Source: DASZTU01 sp035493835 (GTDB lineage: Bacteria; Pseudomonadota; Alphaproteobacteria; Rhizobiales; Devosiaceae). Taken from it: a stretch of 34,805 nt of DNA. The position numbers were made by a program, and so were the translations under genes. The notes beneath the pieces are model-generated. The model was not told the DNA's origin. It was given only the letters and a program-made list of their open reading frames with translations, and made no database searches. The stretch spans positions 1 to 34,805 of the forward strand of contig DATJHO010000152.1 of assembly GCA_035493835.1 (NCBI GenBank). The letters run 5' to 3'. Positions 7,320-15,949 of this stretch are shown piece after piece (the first letter of the stretch is position 1; each line of letters starts with the position of its first letter).

Positions 7320-8655
7320 GTTGCCCTCCGTTGATCATGAGGGTCTTCAGCGGAAGCTCGATTTTCACCACCGCGCCCCCTTCCGGCTGGTTGCGAGCCG
7401 TGACAATACCACCCAGTTTGCGCACCACGTTCACCACGAGGAACAGCCCGAGGCCACCGCCCGGTCGCCCCTTGCTCGATTGATAGGGCTTGCCGAATTG
7501 GGCCAGCATCTCCTGCGGGAAGCCGGGGCCGGCATCGGTGATGCGCAGCACCAGCATTGGGCCGTTGCGATAGGCAGACAGATGCACCCTGTCCGGCGAA
7601 ACCTCATAGGCATTGTCGAGGACATTGAAGACGACCTGTTCCAGCGTCGTATCGACGACAATCTGAATGTCTTCGGTGATGGCGTTCTCGAAGAATAGCG
7701 TCGTCGCCGACCGGGCGCGCCGCCACTCGTCCACGACCTTGCGGAGAAATGCCCCGACGCTGGTCACGGCCGGCTGTTCGCCGCGCGCCTCGCCGGCCGA
7801 CATGAGGATGCCGGTAACGATGGTCTTGCACCGCGCCAGCGACGCCTGCATCTCGAAGATCTCCTGGGCGATCTCGGGGTCGTTCATGAGCTTGGGCATG
7901 TGCCGCCAATCGCCAAGAATGACCGACAGCGACGCGAGTGGCGTACCCAGTTCATGGGCGGCCCCGGAAGCGAGCAGGCCCATGCGCACGATGTGATCCT
8001 CCTCGACCGCATGCTCGCGGAGGGCGGCAAGGTAAGTGTCCCGTTCGCGAAGGTTGCGCGTGATCCGGGTTGTGAACAGCGCGAGCAAGGCTGCATCGAC
8101 GATGAAGCACAAGAGCATGCCCGCGATATGCAGGGTGAACAGGCTTTCGATGCCCCCCGACGGGAGCTGCAGCGGCGCGCTGACGCCGGTCAAGAGAATG
8201 AAGCAGGCGCAAGTGAGCGCCACCACTGCCCAGGCCGACAGCGTGTCGAGCAGGACCACGGCCAGCGTTACCTGCAGCAGATAAAGGAAAGTGAAAGGGT
8301 TGGCGGCGCCGCCACTGAGAAAGAGCTGGGCCGTCAATGCCGCCACATCGACCATCAGCTCCAGCAACAATTGCTTGTTGTCGACCTCGGAGCGGTTATG
8401 GAGCCAGATGCGGCTGACGATGTTGAACATGACAAGCGCGCCGAGAACCGCACCCATCGGCACCAGCGGCAGGGGAATGCCCAGCCCGAACTGAACGACG
8501 ACGATGGTGACGATCTGACCGGCCACCGCCATCCAGCGCAACTGGATCAGCAGCAGCATGTTCTTGCGGCCGGAGGTATCTGGCGAAGCGGCCATTGCCG
8601 CCGCTGCGTTTGAACCGGGTCTGGGTCTCATAGGCACCCGTCCAGAGCCGTTCAT
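7309..8655 (-). CDS. regB: Redox-sensing histidine kinase of the RegB/ActS/PrrB family
   Basis: Inner-membrane sensor kinase, about 448 residues with six predicted membrane segments, a dimerisation/phosphoacceptor domain and an HATPase domain (N-box NVLDNAYE, G-box DAGPGFP and GGGLGLFLV). The H-box is AAHELGTPLA (His about 234). Two RegB hallmarks are visible: the quinone-binding motif GGAANPF (about 115-121) and a cysteine about 42 residues after the His (ARCKTI, about Cys276) where the RegB redox-box cysteine lies. These imply sensing of quinone pool and thiol state. Start is uncertain: ATG 8655 is used, ATG 8631 (with GGACGGG upstream) and TTG 8685 are alternatives. Confidence 0.88.
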   Translation of the reverse strand: MNGSGRVPMRPRPGSNAAAAMAASPDTSGRKNMLLLIQLRWMAVAGQIVTIVVVQFGLGIPLPLVPMGAVLGALVMFNIVSRIWLHNRSEVDNKQLLLELMVDVAALTAQLFLSGGAANPFTFLYLLQVTLAVVLLDTLSAWAVVALTCACFILLTGVSAPLQLPSGGIESLFTLHIAGMLLCFIVDAALLALFTTRITRNLRERDTYLAALREHAVEEDHIVRMGLLASGAAHELGTPLASLSVILGDWRHMPKLMNDPEIAQEIFEMQASLARCKTIVTGILMSAGEARGEQPAVTSVGAFLRKVVDEWRRARSATTLFFENAITEDIQIVVDTTLEQVVFNVLDNAYEVSPDRVHLSAYRNGPMLVLRITDAGPGFPQEMLAQFGKPYQSSKGRPGGGLGLFLVVNVVRKLGGIVTARNQPEGGAVVKIELPLKTLMINGGQRAA

Positions 8656-8705
8656 CGTTTCAAGGAAACGCTGAAGGATCTCCAAGTTGCGTCGCGTTCC
8701 CGAGC

Positions 8706-8728
8706 CGGAAAAATGGCGGCCACTTTTC
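8706..8728. promoter_or_regulatory. Interrupted inverted repeat upstream of regB
   Basis: GGAAAA at 8706-8711 and TTTTCC at 8723-8728 flank an inner TGG/CCA pair. It sits 51 bases upstream of the chosen regB start, without a T-run, so a regulator site is more likely than a terminator. This is inference from symmetry alone. Confidence 0.3.
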
Positions 8729-8786
8729 CTGGAAGCGCTCTAATGACGCCGGGCTGACCAACAGCCCTGCATCCGTCTTTCGTTCA

Positions 8787-8802
8787 CGTCGTCCGTACGA
8801 CG
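8787..8802. promoter_or_regulatory. Inverted repeat CGTCGT-CCGT-ACGACG in the surf1-regB gap
   Basis: A six-base perfect inverted repeat around a four-base centre in the 214-base gap between surf1 and regB. It could be an operator for the regBA promoter or a weak hairpin. No other feature explains it. Confidence 0.25.
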
Positions 8803-8843
8803 GAAACCGTTAAATCGCAAGCGAGGCGCCGCCAAGGCACGCA

Positions 8844-8859
8844 GCCGGTAAAAACCGGT
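8844..8859 (-). terminator. Weak hairpin after surf1
   Basis: CCGGT and ACCGG flank an A4 loop about ten bases past the surf1 stop. The stem is only five pairs and no T-run follows on the minus strand, so termination of the cyo transcript here is tentative. Confidence 0.25.
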
Positions 8860-8869
8860 TGCGGAAGCC

Positions 8870-9667
8870 TTATTGGCGGTAGCTCTTGCGGAACCGCCAT
8901 TCGTCGTAGCCGACATAAACCGCCCCGCCTGCCAGCATCGCTGCCAGCACGAACCAGGTCAGCGCGTAGACCAGGTGATTGTTGGGAAAACTGATGACGG
9001 TGAGCCCGCCAACCGGGGAGCCGCCCGGATTGGGTGTCCCATCGGCGTCGATGAAGTAGGGCGCGACGTGATCCAACTGACGGGCGGATGCAATGGCCGC
9101 GACGTCACGCGAATACCAACGGTCGTGCTCTGGATCGTTGCTGCGCAGGAACCCGCCGCCCGGCTCGGTGATCCGCAGCAGGCCGGTCACGACCGCCTCG
9201 CCGGCGATCTCGCCTGCAACCCGGGACGACGGCGCGCGCTGGTCTGGGGGAACAAAGCCGCGATTGATCAAGACGGTGGAGCCCTGATCCGTAACCAGCG
9301 GGGTCAGGACCCAGAAGCCGCTGCCGAGATCGGTCACGGCCTGGACCAGCGTCTCTTTGTCATTGAGGAAATGCCCGCGGGCAGTCACGCGCAGGTATTG
9401 GTCGGCATCGGTGGTTATCGTGGGCCATGCCGAAGCGCCCGGGGCCGGGACGGGATCCGCATGGACGCGCGCGTCGACCTGCTCGATCAGGTCCAGTTTC
9501 CAGACGCGCCGCTCGAGTTGCCAGATACCCAGGCCGAGCAGCAGGGCGACGCCCAAGGCTGCAAGCAGCCCGAGCGTCACCAGAGTGTGCAGGGGGCGCG
9601 GCGTGCGGACGCGCTCTACGGCGCCCGCCTTGCTCGCCCCGCCCCTGCCGGCATTGCCGTTGATCAC
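8870..9667 (-). CDS. SURF1-family oxidase assembly protein
   Basis: Inner-membrane protein, 265 residues, of the SURF1/Shy1 family, which helps insert haem a into haem-copper oxidases. Two membrane segments frame the protein: one near residues 28-50 (LVTLGLLAALGVALLLGLGI) and one near 235-252 (YALTWFVLAAMLAGGAVYVG). The family motif GFWVLTPL followed by VLINRGFVP is present in the middle, and ISFPNNHLVYALTWF near the end. GTG start at 9667 overlaps the cyoD stop (GTGA), so it is the fifth gene of the cyo operon. Pairing with a quinol oxidase suggests that this oxidase may carry haem a or needs SURF1 in another way. Confidence 0.9.
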   Translation of the reverse strand: MINGNAGRGGASKAGAVERVRTPRPLHTLVTLGLLAALGVALLLGLGIWQLERRVWKLDLIEQVDARVHADPVPAPGASAWPTITTDADQYLRVTARGHFLNDKETLVQAVTDLGSGFWVLTPLVTDQGSTVLINRGFVPPDQRAPSSRVAGEIAGEAVVTGLLRITEPGGGFLRSNDPEHDRWYSRDVAAIASARQLDHVAPYFIDADGTPNPGGSPVGGLTVISFPNNHLVYALTWFVLAAMLAGGAVYVGYDEWRFRKSYRQ

Positions 9668-10056
9668 GGCATGTCTCTCATCTGCTCCGCAGACATCGGC
9701 ATCATGTTGGCATTGAGGTGGTACATGACCCAGATCGATCCACTCAGCGCAATGACGATGACCATCACCGTGAAGACGAGGGCCAGCATCGACCAGCCCG
9801 CCTCCACCTTCGGCGACATGTGGAGGAAGTAGATCATGTGAACCACGATCTGCACGGCCGCCATGGCCAGCACCACCGCGATCGTCACCGCCTTGTCGGG
9901 CAGCGCCCCGCTCATCACCAGCCAGAACGGAATGGCGGTGAGGATGACGGAGAGGACAAAACCGGTGGCATAGCTGCGCAGGGTGCCGTGCGCAGCGCCA
10001 TCATCGTGGGCGTGGTCGTCGTGGTGGCCGTGGCCAGCGTGGGTGTCGGTGCTCAT
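9664..10056 (-). CDS. cyoD: Cytochrome o ubiquinol oxidase subunit IV (CyoD)
   Basis: Small membrane subunit of the quinol oxidase, 130 residues, with three hydrophobic segments (TGFVLSVILTAIPFWLVMSG, VTIAVVLAMAAVQIVVHMIYF and LALVFTVMVIVIALSGSIWV). HMIYFLHM and WVMYHLN are typical of CyoD. The N-terminus is unusually rich in His and Asp (nine His within the first 26 residues), which could bind metal. ATG at 10056 overlaps the cyoC stop (ATGA); the longer upstream reading frame lies within cyoC and is rejected. Confidence 0.92.
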   Translation of the reverse strand: MSTDTHAGHGHHDDHAHDDGAAHGTLRSYATGFVLSVILTAIPFWLVMSGALPDKAVTIAVVLAMAAVQIVVHMIYFLHMSPKVEAGWSMLALVFTVMVIVIALSGSIWVMYHLNANMMPMSAEQMRDMP

Positions 10057-10691
10057 CTCAGCACTCCCATCAGATAGACAACAGTGAAGACGCCGATCCA
10101 GATGACGTCGAGGAAGTGCCAGAACATGCTGAGGCAAATCAGGCGCCGGCGATTGGCTGGAATGAGGCCGTGCTTCCGCACCTGGAAGAACAGCACCACC
10201 ATCCAGAGGAGGCCGAAGCTGACGTGCAGGCCGTGTGTCGCGACCAGCGTGAAGAAGGACGATAGGAAGGCGCTGCGCTGCGGCGTTGCACCATCGGCGA
10301 TGAGATGGGCGAATTCGCTCAGCTCGATGCCAACGAAGCAGAGGCCGAAGATGGCGGTGACCACCATCCAGATCTGCGTCTGTTTCGCCGACCCCTTCTG
10401 CATCGCGAGGATGGCAAACCCGTAGGTGATCGACGAAAGCAGCAGCATCGTGGTGTTAACGGCCACGAGCGGCAGTTCGAAGATGTCCTTCGGCGTCGGC
10501 CCAGCGGCATAATTGCCGCTGAGCACTGCGTAGGTCGCAAAGAGCATCGCGAAGATGAGACAGTCGCTCATCAGGTACATCCAGAAGCCGAGCATGGTGC
10601 TCGCGCCTTCGGGGTGCTCATGCTCGTCACGGAGGTAGAACACCGGCGCTTCCCCGGTGCCCGCTTGGGCGTTTACGACTTTCGTGCTCAT
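10053..10691 (-). CDS. cyoC: Cytochrome o ubiquinol oxidase subunit III (CyoC)
   Basis: Integral membrane subunit III, 212 residues, COX3-like, with five hydrophobic segments as in bacterial CyoC. Recognisable parts are LGFWMYLMSDCLIFAMLFATYAVL, THGLHVSFGLLWM and FWHFLDVIWIGVFTVVYLMG at the C-terminus. It starts three bases after the cyoB stop and overlaps cyoD by four bases, so translation is coupled along the operon. Confidence 0.95.
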   Translation of the reverse strand: MSTKVVNAQAGTGEAPVFYLRDEHEHPEGASTMLGFWMYLMSDCLIFAMLFATYAVLSGNYAAGPTPKDIFELPLVAVNTTMLLLSSITYGFAILAMQKGSAKQTQIWMVVTAIFGLCFVGIELSEFAHLIADGATPQRSAFLSSFFTLVATHGLHVSFGLLWMVVLFFQVRKHGLIPANRRRLICLSMFWHFLDVIWIGVFTVVYLMGVLR

Positions 10692-10694
10692 GGC

Positions 10695-12695
10695 TTACCC
10701 CTTGGCGGCGAGCATGACAGTGCGCTCGCCTTCCGTCTCGACGACCTCATCCCGCGAGATGTGGAAGTCGCGCTTGTAGTTGTAGGTGTGGTGAATGGCG
10801 ACGACCAGGAGGGCGACGAAGCCAAGGACGGCCAGCCACCACATGTACCAGATCATGCCGATGCCGAAGGCCAGGGCACAGGCGGCGAGGATGAGGCCGG
10901 TGCCGGTGTTGCTCGGCATGTGGATCGGCTTGAACCCATCGGTCGGGCGCACATAGCCGTGCTGCTTCATGTCCGACCAGGTGTCGCGATCATGAACGAC
11001 GGGCTGGAAGGCAAAGTTGTAGGCCGGCGGCGGCGATGAGGTCGACCATTCGAGGGTACGGCCCCCCCACGGATCGCCGGTGAAGTCGCGCAGCTTGTCG
11101 CGATTCTTGATGCTGACGCCGATCTGGATAAAGAACGACAGGATTCCCAGGGCGATCAGCAAGGCACCGAAGGCAGCGATCACGAACCAGACCTGGAGCG
11201 ACGGATCGTCGAACACGCGTGTCCGGCGGGTGACGCCCATGAAGCCCAGCACATAGAGCGGCATGAAGGCGAAGTAGAACCCGACGACCCAGAACCAGAA
11301 GCTCACCATGCCCCAGAACTTGTCGAGCTTGAACCCGAAAGCCTTGGGCCACCAATAGGAGATGGCTGCGAACGTGCCGAACACGACGCCGCCGATGATG
11401 ACGTTATGGAAGTGGGCGACGAGGAACAGGCTGTTGTGCAGTACGAAGTCCGCCGGCGGCACCGCCAGCATGACACCAGTCATGCCGCCGATCACGAACG
11501 TGATCATGAACGCGATGGTCCACATCATCGGCAGCTCGAACCGAACGCGGCCCCGGTAGATGGTGAACAGCCAGTTGAAGATCTTGGCACCGGTCGGGAT
11601 CGAAATGATCATCGTGGTGATGCCGAAGAACGAGTTCACGTCCGCACCCGACCCCATCGTGAAGAAGTGGTGGAGCCAAACGAGGTAAGCGAGGACCGTG
11701 ATGACGATGGTCGCATAGACCATCGAGGTGTACCCGAACAGCTTCTTGCCGGTGAACGTCGCGGTGACTTCAGAGAAGACGCCGAACAGCGGCAGGATCA
11801 GGATGTATACCTCCGGGTGGCCCCAGATCCAGATAAGGTTGATATACATCATGGGGTTGCCCCCGAGATTGTTGGTGAAGAAGTCGGTCCCGACATAGCG
11901 GTCAAGTGTCAACAGCGCGAGGACGGCGGTAAGGACCGGGAAGGCCGCAACGATCAGGACGTTGGTACAGAGCGCCGTCCAGACGAAGACCGGCAACTTC
12001 ATCATCGTCATGCCCGGGGCACGCAGCTTGATGATGGTCGCTATCAGATTTATGCCTGAGAGCGTTGTTCCGACGCCAGCGATCTGCAGCGCCCAGATGT
12101 AGTAATCCATGCCGGCATCAGGGCTGAATTCCTTGCCCGACAGCGGCGGATAGGCCAGCCAGCCGGTGCGCGCGAACTCGCCGATGAACAGCGACATCAT
12201 CACCAGCACCGCGCCGGCGACGGTCATCCAGAAGCTCATGTTATTGAGGAACGGGAAGGACACGTCGCGCGCGCCGATCTGCATCGGAACTGCAAAGTTC
12301 ATCAGTCCCGTCACGAACGGCATCGCGGCAAAGAAGATCATGATGACGCCGTGGGCGGTGAACACCTGATCGTAGTGGGAAGCCGGCAGGTAGCCCTGGG
12401 AGCCGCCAAAGGCCATGGCTTGCTGCCCGCGCATCATGATGGCGTCCGAGAAGCCGCGGACGAACATCACCAGGCCCAGCACCATGTACATGACGCCAAT
12501 GCGCTTGTGGTCGACGCTGGTGAACCACTCCTTCCAGAGATAGCCCCAGAGCTTGAAGTAGGTGAGGGCAGCCAGCACTGCGAGGCCACCGAGGGCCACC
12601 GCGATGAACGTTACGACGACGATAGGCTCGTCTAGTGGCAACTCACTGAGCGTTAGGCGACCGAATACGAAGTTTATAATGGAGGATGTAGACAT
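10695..12695 (-). CDS. cyoB: Cytochrome o ubiquinol oxidase subunit I (CyoB)
   Basis: Catalytic subunit, 666 residues, carrying low-spin haem and the haem-CuB centre that reduces O2 to water while pumping protons. Visible motifs are the CuB/cross-linked His-Tyr segment WGHPEVY, the His pair in VWLHHFFTMG, the K-channel neighbourhood, and the haem ligands in VAHFHNVIIGG. The quinol-site residues of E. coli CyoB (Arg71, Asp75, His98, Gln101) all match here with a constant offset of nine: Arg80, Asp84, His107, Gln110. This marks it as a quinol rather than cytochrome c oxidase. Length equals the family norm. Confidence 0.97.
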   Translation of the reverse strand: MSTSSIINFVFGRLTLSELPLDEPIVVVTFIAVALGGLAVLAALTYFKLWGYLWKEWFTSVDHKRIGVMYMVLGLVMFVRGFSDAIMMRGQQAMAFGGSQGYLPASHYDQVFTAHGVIMIFFAAMPFVTGLMNFAVPMQIGARDVSFPFLNNMSFWMTVAGAVLVMMSLFIGEFARTGWLAYPPLSGKEFSPDAGMDYYIWALQIAGVGTTLSGINLIATIIKLRAPGMTMMKLPVFVWTALCTNVLIVAAFPVLTAVLALLTLDRYVGTDFFTNNLGGNPMMYINLIWIWGHPEVYILILPLFGVFSEVTATFTGKKLFGYTSMVYATIVITVLAYLVWLHHFFTMGSGADVNSFFGITTMIISIPTGAKIFNWLFTIYRGRVRFELPMMWTIAFMITFVIGGMTGVMLAVPPADFVLHNSLFLVAHFHNVIIGGVVFGTFAAISYWWPKAFGFKLDKFWGMVSFWFWVVGFYFAFMPLYVLGFMGVTRRTRVFDDPSLQVWFVIAAFGALLIALGILSFFIQIGVSIKNRDKLRDFTGDPWGGRTLEWSTSSPPPAYNFAFQPVVHDRDTWSDMKQHGYVRPTDGFKPIHMPSNTGTGLILAACALAFGIGMIWYMWWLAVLGFVALLVVAIHHTYNYKRDFHISRDEVVETEGERTVMLAAKG

Positions 12696-12710
12696 CAGGC
12701 AGTTCCCTAA

Positions 12711-13874
12711 TCAGGAATGGGTCGGCACGAGCGCGGCCGGGAGGACGGCGCTCGACTGCAGGGTCTCGGACGGGCTGGCCTGAGCCAGCGGGAGATTCAC
12801 CCGCAGCAGGCCGGTGGATGCCGGCATCGCCGGCTTGCCGGCGCCATAGCCGCCATCAGCCCCGGTGCAGAGCGCGGCGACGAAAGTCCGGAGCGGACCG
12901 ACGGCGGCGCCTTTTGCCGCAAGCCGGTTGTCCGCCAGTTGGACGACATTGTGAATGCCGGCCATGCCGAGGCTGCCCTTGGCATCGACTGAAGCCATCT
13001 GGTCGATGCACATCGAGCCGCTTGCCACGCACTCATTGACGATCGCGTGGAAGAGCCCGTTATCGACGCTTGCGTAACGGTGCACCGGCTCGTTTTCGGT
13101 TGGCCGCTCGAGCGACTGGTAGGTGCCCCGATCGAGGGAGCCGCCGGCGGTCTTCACGCTGGAAACCCAGGAGTTGAAGTCGTTGTCGGAGAGACCCTTG
13201 AAGGTGAAGTGCATTCCCGAAAAGCCAGCGCCGCTATAATTGGCCGACAGGCCCTGGTAGCTGCCGGCCTGGTTGATGACGGCGTGCAGCTGCGTTTCCA
13301 TTCCGGCCATCGCGTAGATCTGGCCGGCGAGGGCGGGGATGAAGAACGAGTTCATCACCGTTGCCGAGGTGATGTGGAAATCAATCTCCCGGTTCACCGG
13401 CGCCGCGACTTCGTTCACGGTGGCGATGCCGTATTGCGGGTAGATGAACAGCCACTTCCAGTCGAGCGCGACGACTTCGACGTCGAGGGGCTGGACATTC
13501 GCCGGGACCGGTTGGCCCGGGGCGATGCGGCTGAGAGGACGGAAGGGATCGAGCACATGCGTACCCACCCAGGTCAGTGCGCCCAGGCAAATAATGATCA
13601 GCAGCGGCACCGCCCAGATCACAACCTCGAGGCGGGCAGAGTGATCCCACTCGGGATCATAGGTCGCTTCGGTGTTGGACGCGCGATAGCGCCAAGCGAA
13701 GAAAATGGTGAGAACAATGACCGGGATGATGACGATAAGCATCAGCCCAACTGAGTAGAGGAGCAGGTCTCGTTGCTGCATCGCCACGTCGCCCGCGGGG
13801 TTCAAGACCACCGCGTTGCAGGCACCCAAAGGCAAGAGGAGAGGCAGCAGGGCCACGAGGCGGAGCGCGCGCAC
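12711..13874 (-). CDS. cyoA: Cytochrome o ubiquinol oxidase subunit II (CyoA), lipoprotein
   Basis: Periplasmic-facing subunit II, 387 residues, longer than the roughly 315 of E. coli CyoA because of a C-terminal tail. A lipoprotein signal ends in the lipobox LGAC (Cys19). Two membrane segments follow (LLLYSVGLMLIVIIPVIVLT and EVVIWAVPLLIIICLGALTW). The cupredoxin domain lacks CuA Cys ligands, as expected for quinol oxidases. GTG at 13874 is preferred over TTG at 13889 because AAGGGA lies six bases ahead of it and the signal peptide begins there. First gene of cyoABCD-surf1. Confidence 0.93.
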   Translation of the reverse strand: MRALRLVALLPLLLPLGACNAVVLNPAGDVAMQQRDLLLYSVGLMLIVIIPVIVLTIFFAWRYRASNTEATYDPEWDHSARLEVVIWAVPLLIIICLGALTWVGTHVLDPFRPLSRIAPGQPVPANVQPLDVEVVALDWKWLFIYPQYGIATVNEVAAPVNREIDFHITSATVMNSFFIPALAGQIYAMAGMETQLHAVINQAGSYQGLSANYSGAGFSGMHFTFKGLSDNDFNSWVSSVKTAGGSLDRGTYQSLERPTENEPVHRYASVDNGLFHAIVNECVASGSMCIDQMASVDAKGSLGMAGIHNVVQLADNRLAAKGAAVGPLRTFVAALCTGADGGYGAGKPAMPASTGLLRVNLPLAQASPSETLQSSAVLPAALVPTHS

Positions 13875-13941
13875 GATAGTTCCCTTCAATAGAGATTGAT
13901 TTGACGGCGCTGCCGTAGCGCCGGGGCTGGAGCGGGGGAAG

Positions 13942-13956
13942 TGGACAATTTGTCCA
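13942..13956. promoter_or_regulatory. Perfect inverted repeat between divergent cyoA and MFS genes
   Basis: TGGACAATTTGTCCA has two seven-base arms, perfect complements, around one central base. It sits 68 bases ahead of cyoA and 114 ahead of the MFS gene, a good place for a shared operator. Which protein binds is unknown. Confidence 0.45.
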
Positions 13957-14069
13957 ATCCCTGCGCATTCTGTCGCAGGAATGGAAGAGCTCGTAAAGAG
14001 CCGGAACCGTTCCCGGGCCGAACGACTTGGAGGTTAGCGACCCGATATTCTCGAGAGGAGCGAGCTATC

Positions 14070-15401
14070 ATGAATGCTACGAGTATCGCCACTTCACCCC
14101 CACCCCTTCGTCCCTTGACCGAGCGAACAGCTTCGCGCGGCCAAAAGGTCGAACCCGGTGATGTCGCGGTCGGGGTGATCATTGGCAGAAGTTCGGAATT
14201 TTTCGATTTTTTCGTCTACGCCATAGCGTCGGTGTTGGTGTTCCCAAGGCTGATCTTTTCGCATGTCGATCCGTTGACTGGAACTATCTTTTCGTTTGCC
14301 ATCTTTGCCTTGGCGTTTGTCGCGCGACCGCTGGGATCGGTCATCTTCATGGCAATTGACCATGCATGGGGAAAAGGCCCCAAACTGACAATAGCCTTGT
14401 TCCTCTTGGGGTGCTCGACTGTCGCAATTGCCTTCCTTCCCAGCCACGAGCAGATCGGCGGGATGGCAATCGTGCTGCTGGCGGTCTGCCGAATTGGCCA
14501 GGGACTGGCCCTCGGTGGCGCCTGGGATGGTCTCCCATCCCTGCTCGCGCTGAATGCCCCCGAAAATCGGAGGGGCTGGTATGCAATGATCCCACAGCTC
14601 GGCGCCCCCGTGGGACTCATCCTTGCTGCCGGGCTCTTTTCCTACTTCTTGTCCCAGTTGTCGACCGATGAATTTCTGAGCTGGGGCTGGCGATATCCGT
14701 TCTTCGTGGCCTTCGCCATCAACGTGGTGGCGCTGTTCGCCCGCCTGCGCATCGTGGTCACTCCGTCCTATGAGGCCGCCTTCAACCATCGCGACCTTGA
14801 GGCGGCCCCGGTGGGCGAAACCCTGAACAAGAATGGCCGGCAGATCGCCCTGGGCTCCCTCGTGCCGCTCGCGAGCTTTTCGCTGTTCCACATGGTGACG
14901 GTGTTTCCGCTCTCCTGGGTGCTCCTCTTTACGCATCAGGACGTGTCGCGCTTCCTGGTGATCGAACTGGTGGGCGCGGTGTTCGGGTTCCTGGCGATCA
15001 TCGCGTCGGGACCGATCGCCGACCGCATCGGACGGCGGGCGCTGCTGGTAGAAATCGCCATTGCCATTGCGGCCTTCAGCGGCTTTGCGCCGCAATTGCT
15101 CGATGGTGGGGAACTCGGCGAAGCCATCTACATGGTGCTCGGCTTCATCCTGCTGGGGCTGTCGTTCGGTCAGTCCTCCGGCTCACTCGCCTCGGCGTTT
15201 TTGCCGAGCTACCGCTACACGGCATCGGCGCTGACCTCGGACTTCGCCTGGCTGTGCGGCGCCGGCTTTGCGCCGCTCGTGGCGCTGAGCATTTCCAGCC
15301 GATATGGCCTCCCCTTCGCGGGGGCCTATCTGCTCTCCGGTGCCATCGTCACGCTGGTCGCGCTGGCCATTAACCGCCGGCTAGCCCCGATGAGCAGCTG
15401 A
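14070..15401 (+). CDS. MFS transporter, metabolite:H+ symporter type
   Basis: Inner-membrane transporter of 443 residues with about twelve hydrophobic segments. The N-terminal segment SSEFFDFFVYAIAS followed by FARPLGSV-like residues (FVARPLGSVIFMAIDHAWG) matches the metabolite:H+ symporter branch (ShiA/ProP/KgtP relatives). The start ATG at 14070 has AGAGGAG at 14054-14060. A reading frame is open back to 13941 but no ribosome binding site supports it. Divergent from cyoA, an arrangement I recall from other alphaproteobacteria. The substrate cannot be told; a small organic acid is typical for the family. Confidence 0.85.
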   Translation: MNATSIATSPPPLRPLTERTASRGQKVEPGDVAVGVIIGRSSEFFDFFVYAIASVLVFPRLIFSHVDPLTGTIFSFAIFALAFVARPLGSVIFMAIDHAWGKGPKLTIALFLLGCSTVAIAFLPSHEQIGGMAIVLLAVCRIGQGLALGGAWDGLPSLLALNAPENRRGWYAMIPQLGAPVGLILAAGLFSYFLSQLSTDEFLSWGWRYPFFVAFAINVVALFARLRIVVTPSYEAAFNHRDLEAAPVGETLNKNGRQIALGSLVPLASFSLFHMVTVFPLSWVLLFTHQDVSRFLVIELVGAVFGFLAIIASGPIADRIGRRALLVEIAIAIAAFSGFAPQLLDGGELGEAIYMVLGFILLGLSFGQSSGSLASAFLPSYRYTASALTSDFAWLCGAGFAPLVALSISSRYGLPFAGAYLLSGAIVTLVALAINRRLAPMSS

Positions 15402-15412
15402 AGATCCTTCGA

Positions 15413-15443
15413 CAGGCGGCGCGGTTGCGACTTGCGCCGCCTG
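15413..15443. terminator. Strong hairpin between convergent genes
   Basis: CAGGCGGCGC at 15413-15422 and GCGCCGCCTG at 15434-15443 form a perfect ten-pair stem with an 11-base loop. It lies 12 bases past the MFS stop and 42 past the stop of the convergent membrane-protein gene, so it can serve both. The T-run is weak (TTCCCTCC). Confidence 0.6.
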
Positions 15444-15484
15444 TTCCCTCCACCACCGGCCGAGCCCTTCGTCCGACGTCCCGC

Positions 15485-15949
15485 CTATTTGCCGAATAAG
15501 GTCGCGACGCAGACCAGTGCGGCAACCACCGACCAGACCATCACGGGCGCCATCGACCAATAGTGGCGCCGCTCGCTCTTGCTCTCAAGCCAGAGGGGCG
15601 GAATTGCCGCCGCCGCTTCTGGGCCGAGCGCGGCAAGCTTGCATGCCGTCGCGGCGCGGACCGCATTGGCCCGTTCATACTCACGGTGTTCGCGGCCAAT
15701 CTTGATGCAGACCGTTGTCCCGGCAACAATCACGCCGATGGCCGCCACCCAATGCGCCCAGGGATAGTCGCCGGGCAGTGCCGCAATTCCCCACGCCACG
15801 GCGCCGGAACCGGCAATCGAGGCGGCGGCGTAGAGGTATTCCGGATCCGACCGGAAGCGCATATAGGCGCTCAGTTCCTGGTGCACGGCGAGCAGCATGC
15901 TCTGCTGGTCCACGGCAGAGACGGGCGGCGGAGGATTGGTGCTGTGCAC
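15485..15949 (-). CDS. Small membrane protein of unknown function
   Basis: Protein of 154 residues that I do not recognise. Two hydrophobic segments lie in the middle (ASIAGSGAVAWGIAALPG and AHWVAAIGVIVAGTTVCIKIG) and one at the C-terminus (APVMVWSVVAALVCVATLFG). A charged stretch between them (REHREYERANAVRAATACKLAALG) is probably cytoplasmic. GTG at 15949 with GGGAG about ten bases upstream is taken as start; an ATG at codon 18 is an alternative. It stands alone on this strand. Codon use resembles its neighbours. Confidence 0.6.
   Translation of the reverse strand: MHSTNPPPPVSAVDQQSMLLAVHQELSAYMRFRSDPEYLYAAASIAGSGAVAWGIAALPGDYPWAHWVAAIGVIVAGTTVCIKIGREHREYERANAVRAATACKLAALGPEAAAAIPPLWLESKSERRHYWSMAPVMVWSVVAALVCVATLFGK

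Noticed and set aside
13941..14069. N-terminal extension of the MFS transporter from GTG 13941
   Set aside because: The region has the palindrome 13942-13956 and no ribosome binding site; ATG 14070 has AGAGGAG and the product then begins like its family.
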